Of a DNA stretch of 64,000 nucleotides, positions 13,933-33,937 are shown one piece after another. Numbering within the stretch: the first letter of the stretch is position 1; each line of letters opens with the position of its first letter. The position numbers and the translations under genes were made by a program. This stretch comes from Spirodela intermedia (Eukaryota > Streptophyta > Magnoliopsida > Alismatales > Araceae), in assembly GCA_902729315.2 (NCBI GenBank), contig LR746264.1, positions 5,171,878 to 5,235,877 on the forward strand, in the 5' to 3' direction. The notes beneath the pieces are model-generated. The model was given only the letters and a program-made list of their open reading frames with translations, made no database searches and had not been told where the DNA came from.

Positions 13933-14057
13933 GCAATGGGGCTTCCATCTCCTTTGCAGGGGTCCGGCGGGTCATCATCGTGGAGGCTGGAAGCAAGCGA
14001 GTGGAAGGGATCATATCTCTGAGCGACATGTTCAGGTTCTTGCTTGGGATCGGTTGA
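6389..14057 (+). CDS. SNF4: SNF4 / AKIN-beta-gamma, SnRK1 regulatory subunit
   Basis: This is the plant-specific hybrid beta-gamma regulatory subunit of the SnRK1 energy-sensing kinase. Twelve coding exons: 6389-6513, 6825-6912, 7531-7716, 8888-8995, 9096-9155, 10623-10712, 12440-12574, 12914-13058, 13156-13329, 13423-13486, 13588-13657, 13753-13870 and 13960-14057 (thirteen counting the last); all phases agree and give 486 residues, close to the Arabidopsis protein. Residues about 18-100 form the N-terminal glycogen-binding-like (CBM48/KIS) domain, with [17 protein letters not shown] and [12 protein letters not shown]. Four CBS repeats follow from about residue 150 to the end, including [34 protein letters not shown] and [16 protein letters not shown]. 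The start is the ATG beginning [11 protein letters not shown], the last in-frame ATG before the conserved block. Introns 4 and 6 are long (1.2 and 1.7 kb). Confidence 0.97.
9828..9862 (+). repeat. Guanine-run array in SNF4 intron 5
   Basis: Six or so consecutive runs of four to six G separated by single A bases lie on the transcribed-sense strand inside the 9156-10622 intron. The pattern more than satisfies the usual four-run G-quadruplex rule and would be present in the pre-mRNA as well as the DNA. Confidence 0.85.
13893..13930. repeat. CT microsatellite in the last SNF4 intron
   Basis: A pure CT tract of about 38 bp fills nearly half of the 89-bp last intron (13871-13959). It doubles as a polypyrimidine tract upstream of the acceptor at 13959, so length changes here could alter splicing of the final exon. 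Confidence 0.85.
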
Positions 14058-15418
14058 GAGAGAAACCCTCTACCCCCCTCCACCAGATGCATAAACCCAC
14101 CAGTTGCGTACATCTCTCTCTCTCTCTCTCCTCCTCCTTCGTGGGTTTAATTTGCCTGTATTCGCCTTCATAATTCGGTAGATCTCTGTGATCTAAGACC
14201 CTGGCCCTCTCTGGGATCAGGCCTCGGGGTCTGTAAATGCAATATTTTTTAATATTTTATTCCATCCAATCCCCCACCCCCCCCACTGCCTCCCTTTCTC
14301 CCTCATGATTTGCGTATGAACTAGTCATTTGATTGTTAATGTTCCGCTACTCTCTCTCTCTCTCTCTCTTCCTCTTCCTCTTCGAAGGGAGCAATTCTAT
14401 CTTACCCCTCGTCCCCCCTGCCAACCCATGATCATCGGCGGCCTTATCCATCCGGTGTGGGACCCACGTGACACAAGAGGGGCATGTCAACGGGGGGTGG
14501 GAGTTGACGATAATGCCCACGCTGCCGGACGTCGCCGTCGGAGGGAATATAAAAATAGAGCAAGTTTGACACTGGATGGCATTTTCGTAAATTCTGGATG
14601 CAACTGGAGCCGGCTTTTTATTTATTTATGTTGATGCTATAAAGATTCCCTGATTATTTTTCTAGATGCCACCGCGATAAATCCGAATTGGCGATAAATC
14701 CAGTGTGGGGCCCACAATAATGTTTTCTTTCATTTTTTGGTTGAAGGGGGGAGGTGTCACACGTAATGGAGTTCTTAAAAAAAAAAAACTCCGTGGTGCA
14801 ACATAGCCATCGACGAGGTCTTCTTCCGTGGTGCGTCACTCCGGCTGCGTGCGTCGTTCCTAGAGATGGGTCCCACACAGGCGCATGCCTCTAAAAGTTG
14901 GTACGTATCAGACGGAGTGCGTACCCGTCCGAGGGCTACAGCGATGGGGCTGATCATCGGCCGTCGGGATCCCCCGATCTAGACCAGATTTTGCGCAGTG
15001 GTTTTCCTCCTGTCTGGGGAGGGTGCTCACCTTCTTCGATCGCTCTCATCGGGCCGTACCTATCGTCGTCTTCCGAGCCTCGGAGGAGCGAAGAACCAGA
15101 AATCCCCGCACGAGACAATGGTGAGAGGTGTGGTGAGGTAAGGTGTGGGCCAGAGGGGAGTCGGGGCCGGCTTTGCCGCTGGAGTATTATATAGTCTTAC
15201 GAGTCTCCGACGCTGACGAGGCGAGGCTTCTTCTGGCGTCGGCGTCTCTTGCTTCCACCTTCCCCTTCGGCATAGCTATCCCCGGCTTCTGTGCTTCTTC
15301 TTCCCCCACTGGGATGTGCTTCCCATCGGCCTGGCTCCCTGTGGAGGTTTCCGGAGGTAGGAGGATCGGGTCTTTGAAGTTGGCCACTTGAATCAACGGA
15401 GGGAGAGGGCCTTCCGCT
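14058..15418. other. Intergenic region between SNF4 and the K+ transporter
   Basis: It contains the SNF4 3' UTR, CT tracts near 14112-14131 and 14350-14369, and a palindromic CACGTG G-box at 14465-14470. Downstream it becomes GC-rich and is likely the K+ transporter promoter and leader. No convincing gene is present. Confidence 0.6.
15188..15194 (+). promoter_or_regulatory. Candidate TATA box of the K+ transporter gene
   Basis: TATATAG stands alone in a GC-rich stretch 225 bp upstream of the start codon at 15419, a plausible distance for a TATA box plus a leader of about 200 nt. Position and motif are the only evidence. Confidence 0.4.
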
Positions 15419-18400
15419 ATGGATCAGGAGATCGGCGGCGCCTCCGGAGGCCAGCGGGTTAGTTCGTCCCCTCATTTGTTTGCGCACTCGGCTTCGATAC
15501 GGTGGGGCAGGCATGTGTGGATAAGCGCGCGGGTTTGTGACTGGTGTGGTATTTTATGGTTTCGTACATGAAGACGGGAGTTTGCTTTATCCCTTTTTCT
15601 CGAAGAGAAACGAACCAGTTTTCTGCATGTGCATATTTCTGTCTGGACGGGATCTTTGGGAAGCACTCGACCCATAGTTGGAAATTTTAGTGGTAGGAAT
15701 CAGGGTTGTGTTCTTGTTAGAGATGCAATTCATTTTCTTAGACCATTTCTGGCCTCATACGCTGAGTTCCGTTGCCTCGGTAGGATTTTCAGAATAAGAA
15801 TTTCAATGTAGTTTGTCCATTTATAGCAAGAAACCTGCGCAACCTGGCATCAAATCCCTCAACATTGGAGAGCTGTTATGGGAACTGGCTGTCGCACATA
15901 ACGGAAAAGGAACCATCGGTCTCTTCAGTTATTGAAATCCTGGTATTCATGTGATTAGAGATTGATGACATATCAGTAGTTACGTCACTTAAACAGCTCT
16001 CTAATGCCATATGAGCCGTGCATGAGCCTTATCGAATCATGGCCTTGATTTTTTGTCCATTTTTTTAATTCAATGACTTGGAAAATTAGATATGTTCTTA
16101 TTTTCGTGGATGGTTTGAATTGTAAAATTTAATCAGAAACTTCAATGATGTTCTATTTTGTCTCTGTTGATTCGATGAATTGTCAGTTCCACTTCAGTTA
16201 TCTAGTAGTCAACAGCTGTGTTCTGGTAGCATTTTTTTGTTCTGAGGCATCCTCAAGAATTTCAAAATTTAAGCTGTTCAACTGTTCATTTTTATTTTTC
16301 ATTGTTCTAACATTTGATTTTTTGTTCATTATAAAAAAGCAATGAACTTCAGTGTCTCCTCTCTATGTTATGACTTTCGTTGGCTATTATGGTACTCTAT
16401 TTGAAAGGAAAAAGGCATTTCCAAGTCTTAGTTTATATTCTCTTTTATGCAATTCAATGAGTAGAAATGTCTCCAGTACATCAAGTTTCGTTGGCTATTA
16501 TGGAACTACACTTTTTCATGTGTTTACTTTACCCCCCCCGGTCCCCCCACTTGTTCTGCTTTGGACTCTTAGAAGTTTATCTGGTCTGATGGGTTCCGAA
16601 CAAGGGAGATTGTGACTATGATTTATAGTAGTGGCATTCAATAGACTATGGGCTAATCCAGATCGTTGTTTTCTCGTTTCGTGATTGTAGGTTAATCCAA
16701 GAGCGCAATATAGGCAACTCTTGCTGTTGGCATACCAGAGTTTTGGTGTGGTGTATGGGGACTTAAGTACTTCTCCGCTTTATGTTTATAAAAGTGTATT
16801 CTCTGGTAGGCTACGCGACTTTCAAGATGAAGACACAATCTATGGTGTTCTTTCCCTCATATTTTGGACTTTTACCCTTATTCCATTGGTCAAGTATGTG
16901 CTTATTGTGTTGAGCGCTGATGACAATGGTGAAGGTGAGCCCAGATAGCTTATCACTTCTTTACCTGATGTATTATCACTTCTTAAACTGATTCCCGCTT
17001 ATCATCATAGGAGGCACATTTGCTCTGTACTCCCTTCTCTGTAGACATGCGAAGTTCAGTTTGCTTCCTAATCAACAAGCAGCTGACGAGGAATTATCTA
17101 CATATTATGGGAATGGGCCAACAACTCGCAACTTACCACCGTCTCCATTAAGAAGGTTTCTTGAGAAGCATAAAAGACTGAGAACTGTTTTGCTTCTTGT
17201 GGTTCTTTTCGGTGCATGCATGGTGATAGGTGATGGCGTTCTTACGCCAGCAATATCTGGTATGAACTCTCTGCCTTACTGTATTACTCTAACTTTTTGT
17301 TTCATTTCATTTGGGATGGGATGAGATAGGAGATGGTTTCAAGTCGTATCTTAAATCCTTGACGCTTGGTGGAACCTCAGGGCACATTTTGGTTCTGTCC
17401 ACCTCTGGAGAATTTTCCTCCGAAACAGTATTTTTATTCTAGTAGCTTAAACATCTTTTCATGATTTGTCTTCCGTACTCTGATTATCGCTTCTCTCCTC
17501 CCCTTACACTGTTCTGAAAACTTGGGCTGATCTTGGAGCTTTTCTTTCCCTCTTGCAGTGTTATCATCAATTTCTGGGCTTCAAGTTCGTGCTAAAAAAC
17601 TGCATGATGGTAAATGTCAACTTTCGCAATTTCTGCTTCCAAAAAATAATTTAAAAAAGGGATTTTACCCCTTTCAAAACTCTTGCATGGTTCAGGTATC
17701 AGATGCACTGTGTAGTTTCTTTTATATAAAGGCTTTGAAAAATACTACTCAAATACTTAAGCAATCGAGATATATTCTACTCATATTATAAATCACAATA
17801 GTCTTTTCACGGATATAAGTAAAACGTTGTAAATTTAAGATCAGGATATAGCCTCTGTAATATTTTCGAATATTAGACCTTAATAGTTCAAAAGATATGT
17901 GGTCATTTATTTGTTATTTACTTTGAACTATGAAGTTCTGTTGATCCCAGAGATAAGAACGTATATACAAATTTAAATGCGTGTGTGAGTCATGCATCTT
18001 CTACTCAGGAAAATGGGATAAAACTGTATTTATTTGTGGAAAATATATTTTGTTTACATGGAGAAGTTGCTGGATTTGGAAGGCTGATATTTTCTCACTA
18101 TTCCATCTAGGGGAGTATTTTATGTTATCATAGATACTGTAGTCAATAAAATCCCATATTAGGTTGTTGATCCATTTTATGAGTAGTCAATAGAAATCAT
18201 AGACACTGTAGTCAATAAAAACTGCATAAAATCCCATTTTATGTTGGACAGGTATGTGTTTCTGGCAATCTTAGTCCTTTTTTTCTAGTTCGAACTTTCA
18301 ATATTCAATTGTAGCAGTTTTTAAGAAAACTGCATTGATGTTTGCTTTGAGAGATCTTAACCCATTACAGAATACATATAAAAATGACGAAGGAGAAAAG

Positions 18401-21400
18401 GTCGTTTGATACTTTGGTTTTAAAAAACCAAGGACTAAGAAAAGAATCAATACACAATCTAAGTTCTTGTAACTGTTTTAAGCTGCATGCGGAAGCACAC
18501 AGACTAAACTTTTTTCCTGTTTTTTCCACAAAGGAATATAATCATGCTGAAAGTTCTCCAAAGTGGTTGGTACTCTGTACCATTTACAAACTGGAGTATT
18601 TTGCGGTATCCTGTTAAGAAAGGAAGAGTGTTGGTGTAGGCTTTAGCTCGTTTACAGAATGGATCATTGACTTAAAAGTAAGCATCACACCTAGAATATA
18701 GCAGAGGCTGAATCCTGATTCTCAATGAAGCCCCAGTTTGATTTCATCAGAATAGCTTGACAGCATCAGGGATACCTACTAGATCGCGTTTTCAGTATCC
18801 AGCATACTTATGTTATTAGCTATCAATCATATAATGCTCTGGGAAATCGTCCATGTGAGAAAGTGGATATTGCCTCTGATTGCTAAATGACGGGTTTGAA
18901 AGGTCCCACATTGTGATGTCGCATTGAAGGTGCCCACTGGAACTATGTAATAGTGTGTTGAGTTCACTACGTGTGACAATGTCACCAAGGGAGATCTCCA
19001 GTGAAAATGTCCTTTTGTTGACCGAAAAACTTTAGAGAATGTACCAGAGATCCATCTATGCTTATTGATGCTTGCCCAGAGATCGCTGCCTAGCAGCTCA
19101 ACCTGCTGCCTAGTCACCTCCCTGCCACACCACCAGCTTCGGCTATAAAAGTTGTTGCTGGAAATCCACTGGAAGGGAGATCGCTCACGTCGTCATTCTA
19201 ACTGCCACACCACCAGCCTTTTCTATTGCCCGTCCAGTACAGACTTCAATGTGCTCATTTTAACTGTCTTCTGCCTTCAGATGGCTGGTAACACCTGGAA
19301 TGATTGGAGGCTGTGACAAGGATCATCGCCTGCCCCATTAATGATGTTTCTCTGTCGACATTAGTATCCTTCAGCTAACCAAGCAAGTCCCAGTTCGTTG
19401 TTCTTGAGCCCCCTCGAGTCAACTCCCCCGAGCACAATATTACCTCGGCAAACATTGGAACTAAGGCAGGTGGATTGGCAGCTGCATCACAATATTAATG
19501 CCTGTATGATATCACAAAATCCCATGTCGAAATTTACACGATACTATTATTATTATTATTTTTTGTTAGTAATTCAAAGCAATGTTGGTTTGTTGAGAGA
19601 ATTTTCTTTCTGGGGAAGATGAAACATGATGTGAGACATTGGTACAGATGTCAATTAAAAATAAAAATAAAAAATCCAAGCCCCTGGAGGACGACATTTG
19701 GGTGCCAATAACGCTTCTAGGAAATGTTTTATTGTCAAACATGAGACCAAGCATTTGAAACAGTGCATAATCATCAACTGATAGCTAACCCATTGATAAA
19801 TAAAAAATAAACAAAATAAAAAATAAAAAAGACAAAGAAAAAACAGTTTGACTTCAGCCCTCTTTGTGCTGAGCAGTGAGCTTTTTCCATTTATAGGTGC
19901 GGTGGTAGTCATCTCCTGCTGACATGAATTGTTTTATTGTGAAACATGAGATCAAGTGTTTTAAATGGGGAGAGCTGTTGGGCAGTATAAAGAGAGCATA
20001 ATTATCACCTGATAGCTAACCCATGTTTTTTTGTGAATGAAAAACAGTCTGACTTCAGCAATCTTTGTTCTGGACATCTACCTTAGGGTAACTGTTTTGT
20101 GTTGAACAGTGAGCTTTTTCCATTTATAGGTGCGGTGGTGGTCATCTCCTGCATTGTGTTGGTTGGCCTCTTCGCTCTGCAGCACTGGGGTACCCAGAAG
20201 GTTGCGTTCCTGTTTGCACCCATTGTTATTCTATGGCTCTTGAGCATTGGCGCCATTGGCTTATACAATATCATCCACTGGAACCCCGGTGTCTATCGTG
20301 CCCTCAACCCCTACTACATCTTCAAGTTCTTCAGAAAAACTGGAGTAGCCGGCTGGATTTCCCTTGGCGGCGTGCTCCTTTCCATTACTGGTAACTCCTG
20401 TTCCCTGCCATTTCATTTCCTGTAAGTCAACACCGCTGCTGATGTCCGCATATCCTTGGATCCACAGGTACTGAGGCAATGTTCGCTGACCTTGGGCACT
20501 TCACCAGTATGTCCATCAGGGTATGTGCAGACTGCGCTTTCACCATGCTCTTCTTGTTGATCCGCATAGAAATCATAGAAATAATTTCATTCTTACCATA
20601 GACACATTACGTTCAACCCAAAGTTTCATTTATGAAACCCATATCAGAGCTATGAACAGATGGAGAGAAATGCAGCAGTAGTTCTTCAGAATCCGTGGTC
20701 TGTGATGGGAATGAAACGACTGTTCTTCTCAGTTATGGGATGAGAGCAGATCCCCAGGATGCCGAGTGATCAGATAGAAAAAAAAACAGTGCTAACTTGG
20801 AATTTTTCTCAAGTTTTTCATTCGAGATCCTCTGTTCATGATCGATGCTGTCTTGTCTCGCAGTTGGCATTTGTTGGGGTTATCTACCCCTGCTTGGTTC
20901 TGCAGTACATGGGCCAGGCAGCATATCTTTCCAAGAACTTCGCCGATGTCCCCACCGTCTTCTACGAATCAATCCCCAGTAAGATCGTCTGATTCTTCTT
21001 CTTTTGGCTTCTTTCTGCGTAAATGATCGCTCGCGGGGACGTGATTCACAGGAATTTCGCCGGAATTGATTTCCCTTGCAGAGGCTGTGTTCTGGCCGGT
21101 TTTCTTGGTGGCGACCCTGGCGGCCATCGTCGCCAGTCAGGCCGTGATATCGGCCACTTTCTCCATCGTGAAGCAGTGCCATTCCCTGGGCTGCTTTCCT
21201 CGCGTCAAGGTCGTCCACACCTCGAGGTGGATCTATGGCCAGATCTACATCCCGGAGATAAACTGGATTCTGATGGTCCTCTGCCTGGCCGTCACCGTCG
21301 GCTTCCGCGACACCACCATCATCGGCCACGCTTATGGTAAGATCTCGCCTCCTTCCTTCTCCTTCCCCCCGGAGGTTTCCGTCTCCATCTTCTTCTTCTT

Positions 21401-22525
21401 CTTCTTCTGGAACTCGGTTTGCCTTGATTCTGTGCAGGGATCGCGTGCATATTCGTGATGTTCGTGACGACGTGGCTGATGGCGCTGGTCATCCTCTTCG
21501 TGTGGCAGAAGAGCGCCTGGTTCTCTCTCTCCTTCCTCGTCTTCTTCGGGGCGATCGAGGGCCTGTACCTCTCCTCGTCGATCATGAAGTTCCCGCAGGG
21601 AGGATGGGTGCCGGTGGCGCTCTCCTTCATCTTCATGTTCGTCATGTACGTCTGGCACTACGGCACCCGCAGGAAGTACCTCTTCGATCTGCAGAACAAG
21701 GTCTCCATGAAGTGGATCCTCAACCTTGGCCCCAGCCTCGGCATCGTCCGCGTCCCAGGGATCGGCCTGATCTACACCGAGCTCGTCACCGGCGTCCCCG
21801 CCATCTTCTCCCACTTCGTCACCAACCTTCCAGCCTTCCACCAGGTGCTCGTCTTCGTCTGCGTCAAGTCGGTCCCCGTTCCTCACGTCCCGCCTGAGGA
21901 GAGGTACCTCATCGGCCGGATCGGGCCCCGAGCTTACCGGATGTACCGCTGCATCGTGAGATACGGCTACAAGGACGTCCCCAAGGACGAGGAGAACTTC
22001 GAGAACCATTTGATCCTGAGCATCGCCGAGTTCATCCAGATGGAGGCGGATTCCTCCCCCTCCGGCAGCGTCGATTCCTCCCTCGACGGAAGAATGGCCG
22101 TCATCAGGACCTCTGACGGGATCGGATCGAGGTTGATCTTGCGGAACGATGCCGATGTGGCGGCGCCTGGTAATATTGTCCGGAGCAGCAAATCGGAAAC
22201 CCTACAGAACCTGCAGATGCTCTACGAGCAGGAGTCTCCGAGCTTGAAGACGAGGAGGAGAGTTCGCTTCGAGATCCCGGAGGCGCCGTACCAGGATCCT
22301 CTGGTGAAGGAGGAGCTCGCGGCTCTCGTGGAGGCCAAGCACGCCGGAGTCGCGTACGTGATGGGGCATTCCTACATCAAGGCCAGGAAGAACTCGTCCT
22401 TCCTCAAGAAGTTCGCCATCGACGTCGCCTACTCCTTCCTCCGGAAGAACTGCCGGGGCCCCGCCGTCGCCTTGAACATCCCTCACATCAGCCTGATCGA
22501 AGTAGGTATGATCTACTATGTGTAA
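15419..22525 (+). CDS. HAK/KUP/KT family potassium transporter
   Basis: A K+/H+-coupled potassium uptake transporter of the plasma or internal membranes. Nine exons: 15419-15457, 16691-16934, 17011-17259, 17559-17609, 20130-20390, 20468-20520, 20864-20978, 21082-21336 and 21438-22525, giving 784 residues, the normal family length. Diagnostic segments are [14 protein letters not shown] (about residues 32-45), [54 protein letters not shown] and [15 protein letters not shown]. About twelve hydrophobic spans are followed by a long cytosolic C-terminus ending [15 protein letters not shown]. It looks closest to the KUP9-11/HAK25 group, an inference from remembered sequences. The last exon is much more GC-rich than the 5' exons, as in many monocot genes. 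Intron 4 (17610-20129) is long and carries a duplicated copy of its own 3' end. Confidence 0.96.
19700..20160 (+). repeat. Tandem duplication with decoy exon in K+ transporter intron 4
   Basis: Copy A (about 19720-19922) and copy B (about 19925-20160) share the block with AACATGAGA, GATAGCTAACCCAT and the 3' intron end CAGTGAGCTTTTTCCATTTATAG. Copy B is the true acceptor (exon from 20130). Copy A repeats the acceptor (AG at 19895-19896) and the first 23 bases of the exon with one substitution. It then diverges into an in-frame TGA at 19920-19922. Copies differ by several substitutions and a short insertion. Confidence 0.85.
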
Positions 22526-23411
22526 TTAATTAGGGTTCTTCCCCCGCCTCCATTCCCCATCTCGGCAGAAGCAGGAGGATAGGGAGAAAAAGATGGAGTA
22601 GAGAATAAGACCTCCTCTGGTTGGCCGCGATGGATAGCTTCGAATGCAGTTTTTGCTACTGTAAATCTCGGTCCATCGCTGAATCTTTCTTCCCCCCGCC
22701 ATTCATCTCTGTACTCTGTATAGTGATTTTCTGTGAAAAGCTTTCCTGCGAGGTAACCCTTTCAGCTGACCTTCGACTCAAGGTAGGGGATCAATCATGC
22801 TTCATCTCTCTCTCTCTCTCTCTCTACATATGTTGCCAAGATGCCCATAGTCCACAGCTTTGTCGGGCCCAAGATGGAAGAATAAGGTATGGCTGGCGTC
22901 AACGCTAACATGCATGTGGATTATAGGAATCTTCGCAACATGGCAACATATGTAGAGAGAGAGAGAGAGAGAGAGAATATTGAAGATCCTTCATGAGGAA
23001 CAATCAGTCAGATCTTTGGGCAAGAAGACGGGGATCAATCATGCTTCATCTCTCTCTCTCATATGCATGCCCAGTAAAGCTGTGGACTATGGGCATCCTG
23101 GCAACATATGTAGAGAGAGAGAGAGAGGGAGAGAGGGAGAGAGAGACCCGGAGACCTCGAACATGGTCAAATCCACTGATGAAAAGGAAAGAATCTTGAG
23201 ACGAGGCCATTAAGAATGATTGAACCAAAAAAAAGAGAAAAATGGGATCGACAAAACAAAAGGGGAGTCGCCTTTCCGGCGCCACTCTCACTCACGGAGC
23301 TCACGTCAGCGAGAGGGGGGGGGGGTTTCTCCCGTTGACTGGATTTCCTGATCATGTTGCCTCCCATTATCCCTTAAATATATCCGTATTGGGGTTGACT
23401 TTGCTCCCAGG
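22526..23411. other. Convergent intergenic region, K+ transporter and release factor
   Basis: The two genes point toward each other here, so both 3' UTRs lie in this stretch. It is dominated by GA/CT tracts (about 22804-22825, 22954-22976, 23050-23060, 23113-23145) and the inverted repeat listed separately. I see no gene. Confidence 0.65.
22787..23146. repeat. Inverted repeat with nested direct copies
   Basis: Segment 22825-22861 is the reverse complement of 23076-23112 at 36 of 37 positions, and pairing continues outward from CT (22804-22824) into GA (23113 on). A further partial copy of the right arm (GGCAACATATGTAGAGAG) occurs near 22941. GGGGATCAATCATGCTTCATC followed by CT is also directly repeated at about 22787 and 23031. 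The arms are about 215 bp apart. It could be a foldback/MITE-like remnant or a recombination product. Confidence 0.8.
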
Positions 23412-31804
<8,393 letters not shown>

Positions 31805-33937
31805 GACGGAGCCAGAGCTCGCGCGAGCGGAGCAGAGAAGGGGCTCTCAGAGTGAAAGGAGAAGGAATGGCCGCGGGCGTCCATTTTTGAAAGAGATAAC
31901 CTCATCTCTGGAGGACCCACGCATCAGGTGGCCCCAGTTGACCACACCCAATCGTCCCCTGAATACCCCTGGAATGAATGAACAGAACGGCTTGATGCAG
32001 AGATCGTCGATCTAACGAGACCCACTGCCCGGACGCGGTGCAAGCGGCCTTCTTCCCATTGCCAACTCCATTCCTCTACCACTTTCCATCCGATCGTGTT
32101 CATCGCTTCTTGACGACGACATCTTCTTCTTCTTCTTCTTCTTCTTCTTCTTCCACACACAGGATACATAAAAAGTGCTGCTTTTCTTATTTTTCCTCAA
32201 ATAATTCATCATAATCAAATTATTTTTTAAAAAAATGGGTGCTTGGGCAATTTAGGAATTTCCCATGTCGCACCGTGATTTCATTCATTTATGTCAGGTC
32301 AAAAGTGTGGCTTCCTTTAATTTTCCATTTATTTATTAATTATATATTGGGAATTTTTTTTGTCAGGCCTTTGCAATTTCTACCGTCGGTAATGGGCCGG
32401 GGACGAGGCTTTAGTATTAAAAGTGTCCTTGCAGCAGGCCTGGCCCGTCAATTTTTTGGCTTGAGCAAGAATGGGTACTGGCCAGCGGCCCAGCCCATAT
32501 CATATCATAAATGGGCCGGACCATACAGCACCTATGACCAACAAAGGCTGCACTCGTGCGGGGGAACACTTGCTTCGAGGTCCTCGTGCCTGCCACATTC
32601 CGCTGGCCCCTATCCTAGGACCTCTGACACGTGCGGCTTTTGTCCTCAGCTGCATATGGCTCACGTACGAGGCGGAATGCACCGCTAATCGTACAATATG
32701 GAAACACGTACGGGTCGTACGCTGCGCCACGTGGAGTCCAGATCAGTAGAATGGACGGCCGAGGATTGATGAGAGACACGTGGTCGCCCTCCACTCCATC
32801 GCCAAAACGGCGGCGTGGTGCAGGGGGGGCAATCAGACCAGAGAAGGACGCGTACGGAATGCGTGTCCGGGAAATCGTGGCCATTCTGAACGCTCGGGGG
32901 CCGCACACTTTCAGATACCCCCTCTGAGATCAATTCAATTTTTTCCAAACCCTCCAGCCCAGGACACAAATCCATTGCACCTAACACAATAAACTAGAAG
33001 AATAAGAAGAAGAAGCCTCTGCAGGTCAGGGGACTCTCTCTCTCTCTCTCTCTGTCTTCTCATGTCAGACAGGGCGGACGTGTGAGATACGAAGAGATAT
33101 CGCTAGGAGCAGGCCTACCGCCATTCACGAACTGGGAGAGAAGGTATTGGTGGGCAATTTAAAAAACTAACTCTTTCTCTCTCTAGAGTTATCTCTCACT
33201 ATCTCTATCTCTCTCTCTGGTTCTCTCTGTTTCTCGGTGTGTCGGAAGAGGAAGTCAAAGACGCCCATAAAACCCGGGGGAGCTTTTTGGAGAGGACAGA
33301 AAAATCCGAGATTTTCGCAGGAGAACCGAAGCGGACGGAGAGAGAGGAGAGAGAGAGAGAGAGAGGCCGAGAAGAAAACGTGGACGATGGAGGAGGAAGG
33401 TTGGGTCTCGGAAGGGAGGCGTTCAATCAGACACCTGTTGGGGGGAGGCGAATCGTCTCCTTTTTCTCTCTGGAATCAGCTACCTTTCTTTCTTTTTGGG
33501 TGTTCTCACTGGAGGTGAGCGGACTCCGATTTGACGGCGTCCACGTCGGCCCCATGCGCACTTACAGCCCCGACGGGTGTAGCGAGAGAGAGAGAGACTG
33601 AAGGTCAAAGGAGAGCGAAGGGGATGGCCCGTGGGGCCCACGATTCACGTGAGTCGTCGCTCAGCCGGAGTTCTCTGCTTGTCTTCGCCTGCCTGTATCG
33701 CCCACCTGCCCCCATTCGAAAAGAAGATGAGCCAATCCATCCAGGTTCAGCGACAAAGAGAGAGAGAGAGTGATGAATGTCCCGTACATACTGGGGTATG
33801 TTTAAAGAGAGAGTGATCAGACATCACATCGTGGACATGCTCTCCCTCTCCTCCTATGATCAGAGACGGCCCCTTAAATGCCCCCCATGAGCCCCGGCAT
33901 CCCTTGGACATGCGCCAAGCTCTCTCTCTCTGCAACA
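31805..33937. other. Divergent intergenic region, release factor 1 and ERF gene
   Basis: Contains the promoters of both genes. About 32122-32153 is a TTC trinucleotide repeat, and CT/GA tracts occur near 33030-33052, 33176-33230 and 33340-33365. The G-box cluster is listed separately. Several GC-rich open frames exist (for example around 32500-33000 and 33230-33770) but overlap in many frames and match no family I know. Confidence 0.55.
32628..32782. promoter_or_regulatory. Cluster of three CACGTG G-boxes
   Basis: CACGTG hexamers at 32628-32633, 32728-32733 and 32777-32782, each with ACGT-element flanks (GACACGTGCG, GCCACGTGGA, GACACGTGGT). They lie about 0.8-1.0 kb upstream of the release factor start and 1.2-1.3 kb upstream of the ERF start. 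G-boxes bind bZIP/bHLH factors such as HY5, PIFs and ABFs, so light or ABA control is plausible but not proven. Confidence 0.6.

Noticed and set aside
18384-18617. 77-codon frame inside K+ transporter intron 4, considered as a nested gene
   Set aside because: No start context, motif or splice structure supports it, and the surrounding intron is AT-rich and degenerate.
32239-33773. Several 75-150-codon frames on both strands between release factor 1 and the ERF gene
   Set aside because: Composition is low-complexity (Arg/Gly/Pro and GA-encoded Glu-Arg), no family resemblance is visible, and the frames conflict with one another and with promoter elements.
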